From the NCBI RefSeq assembly GCF_003634045.1, contig NZ_RBIM01000007.1:1-64000 (forward strand): a stretch of 64,000 nt of DNA. The letters are read 5' to 3'. This DNA is from Maricaulis maris. Lineage in GTDB: Bacteria; Pseudomonadota; Alphaproteobacteria; Caulobacterales; Maricaulaceae. The translations under genes were made by a program, and so were the position numbers. The notes beneath the pieces were generated by a model. That model saw only the letters and a list, made by a program, of their open reading frames with translations, was not told the origin of the DNA and searched no databases. The first letter of the stretch is position 1; each line of letters opens with the position of its first letter. Below, piece after piece: positions 43,542-52,258 of the stretch.

Positions 43542-43672
43542 CCATACATCACTTGTCAGCCAGCGGGCCGTATCGGGGTCTTCAGGTCAAGGGCGCCGCA
43601 GGCGCCGCTTCGCGGGTATGCCCCTTGAGCTGAAGACCCCGATACGGCTGTCTCCCGGCAAGTGAAGTATGG
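43542..43672. repeat. Long-hairpin repeat (P3)
   Basis: Outer arms CCATACATCACTTGTCAGCC and GGCAAGTGAAGTATGG; inner arms 43567-43593 and 43622-43648 (27 bp, one mismatch) containing TATCGGGGTCTTCAG and CTGAAGACCCCGATA; loop hairpin GGCGCC-GCA-GGCGCC. Compared with the copies at 46552 and 51961 several pairs change on both strands together. The outer flank GTGTGCGCCGGGGCG follows, as at 3965. Confidence 0.9.
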
Positions 43673-43722
43673 CCGGGTGTGCGCCGGGGCGCCTTGCTTC
43701 CCAGAGATTGATCCATCCCTCT

Positions 43723-43822
43723 ACCGTCATCCCACGGTGACCGCGAAGCGGGCATCCGGGGGACCTTGGCTTGCCGGCTGACAGGATGGTCGAGGTCCCC
43801 CGGACAAGCCGTCGGATGACGG
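43723..43822. repeat. Palindromic repeat, ACCGTCATCCCACGGT family (copy B3)
   Basis: Shorter member (100 bases) of the family that brackets the GIY-YIG gene: ACCGTCATCCCACGGTGA at one end, GTCGGATGACGG at the other, inner arms ATCCGGGGGACCT and AGGTCCCCCGG. No gene is associated with it here. Confidence 0.75.
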
Positions 43823-43861
43823 AGTTTGGGGAGGTTTTCTCGTCTCAATGACCCACATTTT

Positions 43862-43911
43862 GTCATCCCGGGTGGACGCCCCGCCTTCGCCGGACACCCA
43901 ACGGGGATGAC
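43862..43911. repeat. Short GTCATCCCGG-family repeat (copy A4)
   Basis: GTCATCCCGGGTGGACGCC and ACGGGGATGAC form the ends of a 50-base unit. It ends 22 bases before the stop of the universal stress protein gene. Confidence 0.65.
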
Positions 43912-43933
43912 AAACATCCCTATCGGAACTGCA

Positions 43934-44788
43934 TCACCGGAACAGCATCAGCGGGATGTGGCAATTGCGGATCATGTCTGTCGTGGTCGAGCCGATCACC
44001 AGATTGCGCAGGCGGGAATGGCCGTAGGCGCCCATCACCAGAAGCGAGATGGCTTCGTCCTCGACATAGTCGACGATGACGTTTTCAGGCTCGCCGGTCC
44101 GGATGGCCGTGGTGACATTGTGGCCGGCGGTCCGCAGCTCATCGGCGGCGGCTTCAAGGGCGTCGGTACGACCGGGGTCGTCCTTGCCGACTGTCAGAAG
44201 GTGTAGCGGGATGCCCTTGAAGAGCTGGCCGCCGGCAATGTGGCTGACGGCTTTCCTGGCGCTGGCGCCGCCGTCAAAGGCGATCAGTGCCCGTTCGACC
44301 GGGACGAATTTGCGTGAGGCGACCATGACCGGCTTGTGGGCGGCGCGGACAATGCGTTCCAGGTTGGAACCGAGATGCTCCTTGGCGAAATCGGCGGCCT
44401 CGCCGCGCTTCCCGACCAGGATGAGATCGGCGTCGCCCTCGACCTGTTGCAGCGCTTCGACCAGATCGCCGTGGCGCAGGCGGCGGGACACTTCCGGTAC
44501 GCCGTGGTCAGCGAGATAGGCGGCTGCCGCGTCGAGGATGGCGTGGCCGCGTTCCTTGGCCAGCTTGGCGCGTTCTTCGTCATGGGCGGCGAGCTTGTCC
44601 AGCAGGTCATGCTTGGCGCCCAGGCCCAGCGAGCCGGACAGGTTGGTCGGCAGGCTCTGGGTGTCGCGGCGGCCGAGCACGTGCAACAGCTCGATCTGGG
44701 CGCCCATCGTGGTGGCGACCCAGGCGGCGTGATCGCACACGCTTTCGCCATAGACCGAACCGTCGACGAGAAGGATGAGTTTGGTCAT
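43934..44788 (-). CDS. Universal stress protein, two Usp domains
   Basis: The 284-residue protein is a tandem UspA fusion: domain 1 (about 1-145, start KLILLVDGSVYGESVCDHAAW) and domain 2 (about 150-284, ending GAYGHSRLRNLVIGSTT, the ATP-type G-2X-G-9X-G(S/T) motif). Domain 1 shows the looser GKRGEAADFAKEHLGSN. Such proteins help survival under stress or energy limitation. It is 10 bases downstream of the SulP gene on the same strand, and the pair is bracketed by long-hairpin repeats. Confidence 0.92.
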   Translation of the reverse strand: MTKLILLVDGSVYGESVCDHAAWVATTMGAQIELLHVLGRRDTQSLPTNLSGSLGLGAKHDLLDKLAAHDEERAKLAKERGHAILDAAAAYLADHGVPEVSRRLRHGDLVEALQQVEGDADLILVGKRGEAADFAKEHLGSNLERIVRAAHKPVMVASRKFVPVERALIAFDGGASARKAVSHIAGGQLFKGIPLHLLTVGKDDPGRTDALEAAADELRTAGHNVTTAIRTGEPENVIVDYVEDEAISLLVMGAYGHSRLRNLVIGSTTTDMIRNCHIPLMLFR

Positions 44789-44798
44789 GGAATTTCCC

Positions 44799-46307
44799 CT
44801 AATGGCCCATCAGCTTGTCCAGCGCGCCGGGCGTGTCGTGAATGCCCAAACGGTCGACCAGGGTCTTGCTGGCCTCGTTCATGCCGAGCAGTTCGACCTC
44901 GGCCCCCTCGCGGCGGAATTTGAGCACCGCCATGTCCACGGCCGCGACGCTGGAGAGATCCCAGACATGCGCCTGGCCGAGATCGATGATGACGGTATCG
45001 ACCGCATCCTTGAAATCGAAGGCCCGCAGAAAATCTTCCGACGAGGCGTAGAAGAGCTGGCCGTCGACGCGATAGGTCCGGGTTCGCCCGTCGGCTGACA
45101 CTTCGCTGGTGACCGTGAAGGCGCGCGAAATCCGCCAGGCGAAGAAGAGCCCGCTCAGGAGCACACCGACGCCGACGCCAATCGCCAGGTTATGGGTCGC
45201 GACGACGCCGATCACGGTGGCGATCATGACGAAGCTGGAACTCTTGGGGTGGTCGCGCAGATTGCGGATCGAGCTCCAGGAGAAGGTCCCGACCGAGACC
45301 ATGATCATGATCGCGACCAGGGCCGGCATCGGGATCTGGGCGACCAGATCGCCCAGCACCAGGATCATGAACAAGAGGACCGAACCGGCAGTGAGGGCCG
45401 ACAGGCGACCGCGTCCACCCGATTTCACATTGATCACCGATTGCCCGATCATGGCGCAACCGGCCATGCCGCCGAAGAAACCGGTGATCGAATTGGCGAT
45501 ACCCTGACCGATACATTCGCGATTGCGGTCGCTGGGTGTGTCGGTGAGATCATCGACAATCTGCGCCGTCATCAGCGATTCCAGCAGGCCGACGGCAGCC
45601 ACCGCGGCTGAATAGGGCAGGATGATCATCAAGGTGTCGAGATTGAAGGGAATGTCCGGGATCAGGAAGACCGGCAGCGTCGTGGGCAGATCGCCCATAT
45701 CCCCAACCGTGCGCACATTGTCCCAGCCGAAGAAGAGCGCCAGGCTGGTCAGGACGATGATGCAGACCAGCGGCGAGGGGATGGCCTTGGTGATGTAGGG
45801 GAAGCCATAGATGATGGCGAGGCCGGCGCCGACCAGGACATAGGTCAGCATGCTGACATTGGTCAGTTCCGGCAATTGCGCCATGAAGATCAGGATGGCC
45901 AACGCATTGACGAAGCCGGTGATCACCGAGCGCGAGACAAAGCGCATCAGATCGCCCAGCTTGAGAAATCCGGCACCGATCTGCAGCAGGCCGGCGACCA
46001 CGGTCGCGGCGAGCAGGTATTGCAGCCCGTGCTCGCGGACCAGGGTGACCATCAGCACCGCCGTCGCTGCGGTGGCCGCGCTGATCATGCCCGGACGCCC
46101 GCCGGTAAAGGCGATGATCACCGCGATCGAGAAGCTGGCATACAGCCCGACCCGCGGGTCGACCCCGGCGATGATGGAGAAGGCGATCGCTTCCGGGATC
46201 AGCGCCAGCGCCACCACGATGCCGGCCAGCACGTCACCGCGCAGGTTGAAAAACCAGGTGCGGCGGATGTGGTCGAAAAGGGCCGGGTCGAGCGTGGGAA
46301 GTCGCAT
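44799..46307 (-). CDS. SulP-family anion transporter with STAS domain
   Basis: The 502-residue protein has the SulP membrane core ([21 protein letters not shown] at about 24-44, [13 protein letters not shown]) and a C-terminal STAS domain (about 400-495; [20 protein letters not shown]). Members with this layout take up bicarbonate or sulfate. Start at 46307 fits the family; an upstream in-frame extension to 46484 is unlike it. A cotranscribed Usp-domain protein suggests regulated transport, as proposed for BicA/SulP-Usp pairs in general. Unlike the SulP at 13314 it keeps the regulatory domain. Confidence 0.93.
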   Translation of the reverse strand: MRLPTLDPALFDHIRRTWFFNLRGDVLAGIVVALALIPEAIAFSIIAGVDPRVGLYASFSIAVIIAFTGGRPGMISAATAATAVLMVTLVREHGLQYLLAATVVAGLLQIGAGFLKLGDLMRFVSRSVITGFVNALAILIFMAQLPELTNVSMLTYVLVGAGLAIIYGFPYITKAIPSPLVCIIVLTSLALFFGWDNVRTVGDMGDLPTTLPVFLIPDIPFNLDTLMIILPYSAAVAAVGLLESLMTAQIVDDLTDTPSDRNRECIGQGIANSITGFFGGMAGCAMIGQSVINVKSGGRGRLSALTAGSVLLFMILVLGDLVAQIPMPALVAIMIMVSVGTFSWSSIRNLRDHPKSSSFVMIATVIGVVATHNLAIGVGVGVLLSGLFFAWRISRAFTVTSEVSADGRTRTYRVDGQLFYASSEDFLRAFDFKDAVDTVIIDLGQAHVWDLSSVAAVDMAVLKFRREGAEVELLGMNEASKTLVDRLGIHDTPGALDKLMGH

Positions 46308-46551
46308 GATGGTGTCCGTTCGTTCGCGCCGGCATCCGGGCAATGGGTGCTCGTTGCGCAGTGTTCTGGCGGCCAAGCCGCAAATGGTCGGAACGCGTTG
46401 TGAGATCAGCGTTGCCCCGCAAAGGGCAACGCCGCAGCGGTGCGCGAGGCGATAGCACAGACAGCGGAATTGGCAAACCGGCAAGGGGGAGGAGACAGGT
46501 TCTCGCCCATTGAGAGGAAGGACGATCTCTGGCGCTCATGTGCAGCCTGAT

Positions 46552-46681
46552 CCATACATCCCTTGTCAGCCAGCGGGCCGTATCCGGTTCTTGAGGTCAA
46601 GGGCGGCGTAGCCGCCGCTTCGCGGGCTTCCCCTTGAGCTCAAGAAGCGGATGCGGCTTTCTCTCGGCAAGGGATGTATGG
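46552..46681. repeat. Long-hairpin repeat (P4)
   Basis: Outer arms CCATACATCCCTTG and CAAGGGATGTATGG are exact 14-bp complements. Inner arms 46577-46603 and 46631-46657; the loop hairpin is GGCGGC-GTA-GCCGCC. It has the same orientation as the copy at 43542, so the two bracket the usp-sulP pair as direct repeats. The interval 46308-46875 holds the SulP upstream region, this element and the hairpin at 46742. Confidence 0.9.
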
Positions 46682-46741
46682 CGGGGCGTGCGCCCGTGCG
46701 CCGGTTGACAGGGCTGGATTGGATCATGCCGCTGCACCCGT

Positions 46742-46764
46742 CCTTCTCCCCTCGCGGGAGAAGG
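46742..46764. repeat. REP-like hairpin CCTTCTCCC/GGGAGAAGG
   Basis: A 9-bp perfect stem around CTCGC, followed by TGGCCTGAAGGGCCGGATGAGGGG. This is a very widespread proteobacterial intergenic hairpin type. Confidence 0.7.
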
Positions 46765-46875
46765 TGGCCTGAAGGGCCGGATGAGGGGGGAGGCAGCTCC
46801 GGTGCAAACCGGCATGGCTCCCAGACCTCGTCTGACGCTATCCTCGCCCCCTACCAGCCTCACCCGGACCCAACC

Positions 46876-47610
46876 ATGCGCGCAGACCTCTACCTCGTCG
46901 AACACGGCCATTTCGACACCCGCGCCCGCGCCCAGGCGGCGATTGCGGCGGGGAAGGTTTCGGCGAACGGGGTCACGGTGACCAAGCCGTCGCAGAAGAT
47001 TGCGGACGGGGCCGAGATCGTCGCCGAGGCGGCGCATCCCTGGGTGTCTCGGGCGGCGCTGAAGCTGGTGGCGGGGCTGGACGGGTTTGGTGTCGATCCG
47101 ACCGACCGGGTCTGCCTCGATGTCGGATCATCGACCGGCGGTTTCACCGAGGTCTTGTTGTCGCGCGGGGCGCGGCATGTCTATGCGGTGGATGTCGGGC
47201 GCGACCAGCTCCACCCCTCGCTTCAGGCTGATCGGCGGGTCACATCGCTGGAGGCGACCGATGCCAGGTCATTGGCCGCCGAGATGTTTTCCGAGCCGCC
47301 CTCGCTGCTGGTCTGCGATGCCAGCTTCATTTCACTGCTGAAGGTCATCGCCCGCCCCCTGGCGCTGAGCGCGGCGCGCAGCGACCTGATCGCGCTGATC
47401 AAACCCCAGTTCGAAGTCGGCAAGGCCTTGATCGGCAAGGGCGGTCTGGTGAAGAGCGAGACGGCACGCGATGACGCAGTGGCGACCGTGCGTGCGGAAT
47501 TGGACGGACTGGAGAATTTCTCGGTACGCGCGGTCATGGACAGTCCGATAGAGGGGGGCGACGGCAATCGGGAATACCTTATTGCCGCCGCCCGCAATCA
47601 CCAAGCCTGA
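46876..47610 (+). CDS. tlyA: TlyA-family rRNA 2'-O-methyltransferase (hemolysin A family)
   Basis: The 244-residue protein has an S4 RNA-binding domain (about 1-60, RADLYLVEHGHFDTRARAQAA) and an FtsJ-like methyltransferase domain with the SAM motif LDVGSSTGGFTEVLL (81-95); the tail KPQFEVGK is typical. TlyA methylates 2'-hydroxyls in 16S and 23S rRNA. In relatives it follows dxs; here usp, sulP and repeats intervene. ATG 46876 is the first consistent with the S4 start. Confidence 0.92.
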   Translation: MRADLYLVEHGHFDTRARAQAAIAAGKVSANGVTVTKPSQKIADGAEIVAEAAHPWVSRAALKLVAGLDGFGVDPTDRVCLDVGSSTGGFTEVLLSRGARHVYAVDVGRDQLHPSLQADRRVTSLEATDARSLAAEMFSEPPSLLVCDASFISLLKVIARPLALSAARSDLIALIKPQFEVGKALIGKGGLVKSETARDDAVATVRAELDGLENFSVRAVMDSPIEGGDGNREYLIAAARNHQA

Positions 47611-47641
47611 AAGGCGTTTTTGCCTGAGATTGGTGTCTGGA

Positions 47642-48391
47642 TTATTGGCCGTAAGTGTCGGCCGGGCGCCAGATTCCATCCGTGCCCTGACACATATAGA
47701 CTTGGTCGGTGACGGTCTGGCCGTATTCATTCATGCGACGGGTCTGCGACCAGTGGCAGCTGCCGGTGGCCGAGTTTGTCGGATAGTTCGAGGCCGCGTT
47801 GTAGACGCGCGCCGGCTCGGCCCGGTCGGCACCGCCGAGCAGTTCGCCGGACGAGCCGTAGTCATACGTGTCGCCATAGCCGTCATCATAATAGGCGCTG
47901 TCGTCATAGTCGGCCTGGTATTGGTCATTATAGTACGGGTCATTGCCATAGCCGCTGTCGCTATATTGGGCGCCGGGCTTGTCGCCGTAATAGGGCTGGT
48001 TGACCCGTCCGCGATTGGCGCAATCCTCACCACCGGCGACACCGGCACCGATCAGGGCGCCAACGCCGGCACCGGCGATGGTGCCGACTTCCTCGGCATT
48101 GCCGCGATCACGGTGCTGGTAGCGGGCGCCGCGATGACCACGACCCCAGCTGCCATGACCGCCACGTCCGCCGCGTCCATAATGACGGTCGCGACCATGA
48201 CGGTTGTTATTGCTGTCATCGGCCAGCTCATTGCCAATCACGGCACCGAGAATGCCGCCGATGATGGCGCCGGCGACCTGACGGCCCTGGCGTTCGGACT
48301 CGCAGTCCTGATAAGTCTGGGCCTGGGCCATGGACGGCAGGGTGACACTGAGTGCAGTCGCGGCCAGAAGCGTGGGGGTCAACAGTTTCAT
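47642..48391 (-). CDS. Secreted glycine-zipper envelope protein
   Basis: The 249-residue protein has a signal peptide (MKLLTPTLLAATALSVTLPS, AQA cleavage) and two glycine-zipper segments (QVAGAIIGGILGAVIGNELA and GTIAGAGVGALIGAGVAGGE), then a long tyrosine-, aspartate- and glycine-rich region (about 130-180) and a C-terminal domain with NEYGQTVTDQVYMCQGTDG. Glycine zippers usually insert in the outer membrane. Two such proteins lie side by side here. Confidence 0.8.
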   Translation of the reverse strand: MKLLTPTLLAATALSVTLPSMAQAQTYQDCESERQGRQVAGAIIGGILGAVIGNELADDSNNNRHGRDRHYGRGGRGGHGSWGRGHRGARYQHRDRGNAEEVGTIAGAGVGALIGAGVAGGEDCANRGRVNQPYYGDKPGAQYSDSGYGNDPYYNDQYQADYDDSAYYDDGYGDTYDYGSSGELLGGADRAEPARVYNAASNYPTNSATGSCHWSQTRRMNEYGQTVTDQVYMCQGTDGIWRPADTYGQ

Positions 48392-48500
48392 CTCTACCTC
48401 CGTTTCGGATCGGTCCGACGGTATCCGCCGGTGTTGAGTTCTGTTCTAGCGCGACCGCGATGAGCCGTAGATGAACGCCTGCATGACAGTTACGCAAGAA

Positions 48501-48529
48501 AAAGGCCGACCCTGGCGGGGCCGGCCTTT
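48501..48529 (-). terminator. Factor-independent terminator after the 48581-49936 gene
   Basis: On the minus strand AAAGGCCGGCCCC and GGGTCGGCCTTT form a GC-rich stem followed by TTTTTCTTG. It lies 52 bases beyond the stop of the repeat-rich gene. Confidence 0.75.
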
Positions 48530-48580
48530 CCGTCACGGCACCCCACGCACACAGGGAACCGCTATTTCTGCGGAATGCCG

Positions 48581-49936
48581 CTATTGGTGGCGCGCGACCT
48601 GCCAGTCGCCATAACCATCCCGGCACATGCGCACACGGTCATAGGCAAAGGTGCCGTCCGGCATGTAGACTTCGGCATCACCCCAACGGCATTCGACGCC
48701 GGCGGAGTAATAGGTCTCGCGGATGATAATCGTGCCGCGGACACCGGAATACGGATTGCCCCAATAATAGGGTTGTCCGTATTCGAAGGCGTAGTTCATC
48801 GCGTACTGGTATTGCGCACGGTCGCAATTATCCATCCGGTTCAGGCTGTCGCCGAGGACCGCCCCGAAACCGGCACCGAGCAGGATGCCGGCTCCGACAT
48901 TGTCGTCGCCGGCGGCAGCGCCGCCAATGATCGCGCCGAGCAGGGCGCCAACCACCGCGCCGTCGCCATTGTTATTGTAGCGGCAGATACCGTCATAATA
49001 GGCGAACTGGCGGTTGGAATAGCCATAGTCGTAATAGCGCGTGTTGTAGCGCCAGCGGCTCGACGGCCCCCAACGCCCGTAATAGCGCGAATTCGACCAG
49101 CCATGATTCATATGGCGCAACCAGCGCCGCTGCGCCTGGTGGCGTTGGCGGTCATGATAGAAATTGTGGCGGCGCTGCGCGTATTCCCAGCGGCGCGGAT
49201 TATGGCCGGCGAACGGACGCGATGGCCGTCCCGGGCGGTGGGCGCCGGGGCGGTTCGGCCGGTTGGGACGCGCATCCGGGCGACGATCCCTCGGTCCGCG
49301 CGCATCCGGGCGACGACCGGGATTACCCACGCCGGGGCGGCGTCGGTCCGGGCGCGTATCGGGGCGACGTCCGGGATTGCCAACATCGGGGCGGCGTCCG
49401 CCGGGCCGGGCGTCAGGCCGTCGTCCGGGATTGCCCGCATCGGGGCGACGCCGGTCGGGGCGTGTATCAGGGCGACGCCCAGGATTGCCGGCATCCGGGC
49501 GGCGACCGCCGGGCCGGGCATCGGGCCGACGACCCGGGTTGCCCGCATCGGGGCGACGTCGATCAGGTCGGGTATCGGGGCGGCGTCCGGGATTGCCGGC
49601 ATCGGGTCTACCGCCGCCGGGGCGGGTGTCAGGCCGGCGCCCCGGATTGCCGCCAGAGGTTGGACGCGACGGCGCCGGGCGGGCGTCATCGCTGCCACGC
49701 CCACCGCGTCCGGAACGATCACCGCGACTGCCGCGATTGCGGTCGCCGCGCGTGCCTTGATCGCCGCGATTGCCGCCACGTCGGGCGCCACGGCCGGTTT
49801 CATTGCCGCGATCGCTACGGACTTCGTCACCGCCGCCGCGGCGCTGGGCTTCGGCCGGTTCGATGGCGAGCAGGGCCGGCAGCAGGATGAGTGACGCGAG
49901 AGAGGCGCCAAGCCATTTGCGCTTGAGCTGCTTCAT
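48581..49936 (-). CDS. Envelope protein with Arg/Pro/Asp-rich tandem repeat and glycine zipper
   Basis: The 451-residue product has a signal peptide (MKQLKRKWLGASLASLILLP, then LLAIEPAEAQ), an arginine- and glycine-rich stretch, six and a half 18-residue repeats (about residues 97-210; NPGRRPDTRP-type), an RY-rich segment, and a C-terminal domain with a glycine zipper (GAVVGALLGAIIGGAAAG). The repeat region is very basic and likely unstructured, perhaps binding acidic cell-wall or nucleic-acid polymers. Start at 49936 begins the signal peptide directly; 49978 would add 14 residues. No family was recognised beyond the C-terminal zipper. Confidence 0.75.
   Translation of the reverse strand: MKQLKRKWLGASLASLILLPALLAIEPAEAQRRGGGDEVRSDRGNETGRGARRGGNRGDQGTRGDRNRGSRGDRSGRGGRGSDDARPAPSRPTSGGNPGRRPDTRPGGGRPDAGNPGRRPDTRPDRRRPDAGNPGRRPDARPGGRRPDAGNPGRRPDTRPDRRRPDAGNPGRRPDARPGGRRPDVGNPGRRPDTRPDRRRPGVGNPGRRPDARGPRDRRPDARPNRPNRPGAHRPGRPSRPFAGHNPRRWEYAQRRHNFYHDRQRHQAQRRWLRHMNHGWSNSRYYGRWGPSSRWRYNTRYYDYGYSNRQFAYYDGICRYNNNGDGAVVGALLGAIIGGAAAGDDNVGAGILLGAGFGAVLGDSLNRMDNCDRAQYQYAMNYAFEYGQPYYWGNPYSGVRGTIIIRETYYSAGVECRWGDAEVYMPDGTFAYDRVRMCRDGYGDWQVARHQ
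49325..49648 (-). repeat. Six tandem 54-bp coding repeats
   Basis: Each unit encodes 18 residues (NPGRRPD-T/A-RP-xxx-RPDAG). Two sub-types alternate: one with TRPDRRRP, the other with ARPGGRRP, so the true period is 36 residues (108 bp). A seventh partial unit follows toward 49294. Location is inside the gene at 48581-49936. Confidence 0.9.
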
Positions 49937-50076
49937 GCGGTGTTCCTCCACGGGGTCGCGCCGGGCAGACCCGGCCAATCTGCCTGAACCCTAGGATTTC
50001 GCGTATGAGCCGAACATGAACGCCGGGTTCACCTTCATGACCAGTCGGCGGATGAACGCGGATGGCCGTGGCTGAT

Positions 50077-51168
50077 TTACCAGGCCGACTGGCCGGCATG
50101 GCGGAGTTTCTGGTCGGCCAGAACAAGCGCCGCCATGGCTTCGCCGACGGGCACGGCGCGAATCCCGACACACGGATCATGGCGCCCGCGTGTCTCGATT
50201 ACGGTCTCCTCGAAATCCCGGTCCAGCGTACGCCGTTCCACCGTGATCGAGGAGGTTGGCTTGACGGCAAAGCGAACGACCAGGTCCTGCCCGGTGGAAA
50301 TCCCGCCCAACACGCCGCCATTATGGTTGGACATAAAGACCGGCCCGTCCTCGCCCATCCGCATTTCGTCGGCGGCGTCCTCGCCGCGCATGGCGGCAGA
50401 GCCGAAACCGGCCCCGATCTCGACACCCTTGACCGCATTGATGGTCATCATCGCGGCGGCCAGTTCGCTGTCCAGCTTGGCATAGACCGGCGCCCCCCAG
50501 CCCGCCGGCAGGCCGGCGACCACGACTTCGACAATTGCCCCGGTCGAGGAGCCGGCCCGGCGCAGCGCGTCCATATCGGCTTCCCATAGCGCAGCAGTTG
50601 TCGCGTCAGGGCAGAAGAAAGGGTTGTTGGCGACTTCATCCCAGTCCCAGCGGGCGCGGTCGATGGCCCGACCTCCCACTTGCACCAGCGCGGCGCGGAT
50701 CGAGATGCCGTCGCCCAGCACTTTGCGGGCAATGCCGCCGGCGGCGACGCGCATGGCGGTTTCGCGGGCCGAGGACCGACCACCGCCGCGATAATCACGG
50801 ATGCCGTATTTCATGTCATAGGTGTAGTCGGCATGGCCGGGCCGCCATTTATCGCGGATGGCGCTGTAATCCTTCGAGCGCTGGTCGACATTCTCGATCA
50901 CCAGGCTGATCGGCGTGCCGGTGGTCACCGGACCATCGGTGCGGTCATCCTCGAAGGTGCCGGACAGGATGCGGACCTGGTCGGGTTCCTGGCGCGGCGT
51001 CACATGGCGCGAGGTGCCGGGACGGCGCAGGTCGAGGAAAGGCTGCAGGTCGGCTTCGCTCAGCGGAATGCCGGCGGGGCAACCATCGACGACGGCGCCG
51101 ATCGAAGGGCCATGGCTTTCGCCCCAGGTGGTGACCCGGAAAAGATGTCCGAACGTGTTGTGTGACAT
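50077..51168 (-). CDS. aroC: Chorismate synthase
   Basis: The 363-residue FMN-dependent enzyme forms chorismate from EPSP, the end of the shikimate pathway. Motifs: [18 protein letters not shown] (15-32), [17 protein letters not shown], and the C-terminal [22 protein letters not shown] with the active-site histidine. The J-protein gene lies 49 bases upstream on the same strand and may be co-transcribed. Confidence 0.97.
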   Translation of the reverse strand: MSHNTFGHLFRVTTWGESHGPSIGAVVDGCPAGIPLSEADLQPFLDLRRPGTSRHVTPRQEPDQVRILSGTFEDDRTDGPVTTGTPISLVIENVDQRSKDYSAIRDKWRPGHADYTYDMKYGIRDYRGGGRSSARETAMRVAAGGIARKVLGDGISIRAALVQVGGRAIDRARWDWDEVANNPFFCPDATTAALWEADMDALRRAGSSTGAIVEVVVAGLPAGWGAPVYAKLDSELAAAMMTINAVKGVEIGAGFGSAAMRGEDAADEMRMGEDGPVFMSNHNGGVLGGISTGQDLVVRFAVKPTSSITVERRTLDRDFEETVIETRGRHDPCVGIRAVPVGEAMAALVLADQKLRHAGQSAW

Positions 51169-51217
51169 GGTGTATCCGCCTTGAGTGCGGGCAGATTAGA
51201 CACAGCTTGGCGTCAGG

Positions 51218-51727
51218 TCACGCGGCCGACTGCGCTTTGCGGATCCAGCGGGCAAGGCGGGTGGTCACCGAGGGACGCGAGAATTCGTGCATGAAGGCGT
51301 CGAGATCGGCGGCATCGGGGAAATCGGGCGTCGGTTCGACCGGCGTCTCCCCCTCGGCCTGAACGCGGATCGTCACACTGATACGGTCTTCGCCAACCGC
51401 CGCAAGGTCGGTGCCATCGCGTGTTCCGGCCGGGATGCGCACCAGCAGCGGTTTGTCGCCATGACGCAAGGTCCGGGTCAGTCCGCGCGCCGCTTGGGCC
51501 GCACTGATCTCGATCTCGAGGCAGACCGGCGCGTTGGCCCGGATATAGTCCATCGCCGCAACGATCCGCGCGAGTTCGGTGAGCGTGGCCGTCGTCGGTG
51601 GTGTGACGTCAGGATGCAAGCGTTTGACGCGGCTGCGAAACGCCGCACGCGCCGCCGCTACACCGTCCATCGGGGCCACCCCGAGGACAGCGAAAGCCGC
51701 ATCCAAACTCACAACACGCGATGTCAT
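51218..51727 (-). CDS. Mini J-protein with partial DnaJ C-terminal domain
   Basis: The 169-residue protein has a J-domain with HPD at 38-40 (VKRLHPDVTP) in a helix II/III-like context (residues 8-65). Residues 72-125 resemble one DnaJ/CbpA substrate-binding sandwich: LEIEISAAQAARGLTRTLRHG and LLVRIPAGTRDGTDLAAVGEDRIS. The Gly/Phe linker and zinc finger are missing. It would stimulate DnaK ATPase for some client. It lies between aroC and pdxH, as in other alphaproteobacteria. Confidence 0.8.
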   Translation of the reverse strand: MTSRVVSLDAAFAVLGVAPMDGVAAARAAFRSRVKRLHPDVTPPTTATLTELARIVAAMDYIRANAPVCLEIEISAAQAARGLTRTLRHGDKPLLVRIPAGTRDGTDLAAVGEDRISVTIRVQAEGETPVEPTPDFPDAADLDAFMHEFSRPSVTTRLARWIRKAQSAA

Positions 51728-51852
51728 GAGGTTGATCTAGCACGAGAAGATTCCTGAAAGGTTGACGGGCGGGGGGAGGGCTTCGCCAAGCGGGCAGGCT
51801 GGATTGGCGCGTTGTCGACGTGGCCCGCGACTTCTGAAAGCTCGGAAACTGG

Positions 51853-51916
51853 GTCTGTCCCGGTTATTCCAACGCGCAAAAAATGGTATGTGTCCCCATT
51901 TATTCACGGGACAGAC
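51853..51916. repeat. Inverted GTCTGTCCC/GGGACAGAC element
   Basis: Exact 9-bp arms (51853-51861 and 51908-51916) enclose ATGGTATGTGTCCCCATTT. The motif resembles the conserved ends near REP-associated transposase elements, but no transposase gene is here. The interval 51728-52258 contains this and the repeat at 51961, and no gene. Confidence 0.5.
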
Positions 51917-51960
51917 ACAATTAGTGCCCGTCTACGTCTGCGCCCCCGGCGCAAATTCCC

Positions 51961-52092
51961 CCATAAACCGCTTGCCGAGAGTCCGCCGTATCCGCTTCTT
52001 CAGGTCAAGGGCGCCGCAGAGCGGCCGCTGCGCGGTTTCACCCTTGAGCTGAAGAAGCGGATACGGCCTGCTGGCTGACAAGCGCTGTATGG
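51961..52092. repeat. Long-hairpin repeat (P2), outer arms reversed
   Basis: Inner arms 51985-52011 and 52041-52067 are 27-bp complements with one mismatch (GCCGTATCCGCTTCTTCAG against CTGAAGAAGCGGATACGGC). Outer arms CCATAAACCGCTTGCC and GACAAGCGCTGTATGG. The core hairpin is GCCGC-AGA-GCGGC. The orientation of outer relative to core matches the copy at 25991, and differs from those at 43542 and 46552. Confidence 0.9.
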
Positions 52093-52258
52093 ATGGCTCC
52101 GCACCGGGCGCCCTTTTTCAGTGGCGAACAGGGAAGCTGCGTGCGCGTGCTTGATGTCGCTGGAAACCGCGCCGTCCGCTGGCGATGGACGCACCGGGAA
52201 AGCTTGACGTGCCGGGTCAGGCGCTTACCTAGGCGGACGTGTTCCAGGAGCGCCCCCG

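Noticed and set aside
43330-43911. Possible insertion sequence or prophage remnant
   Set aside because: The block consists of four short repeat families and no transposase, integrase or target-site duplication was found.
49325-49648. Evenly spaced repeats suggesting a CRISPR array
   Set aside because: The repeats are contiguous 54-bp coding units with no spacers, in frame with a secreted protein.
51853-51935. REP-associated transposase (RAYT) locus
   Set aside because: Only the short GTCTGTCCC/GGGACAGAC motif is present; no Y1-transposase frame occurs nearby.
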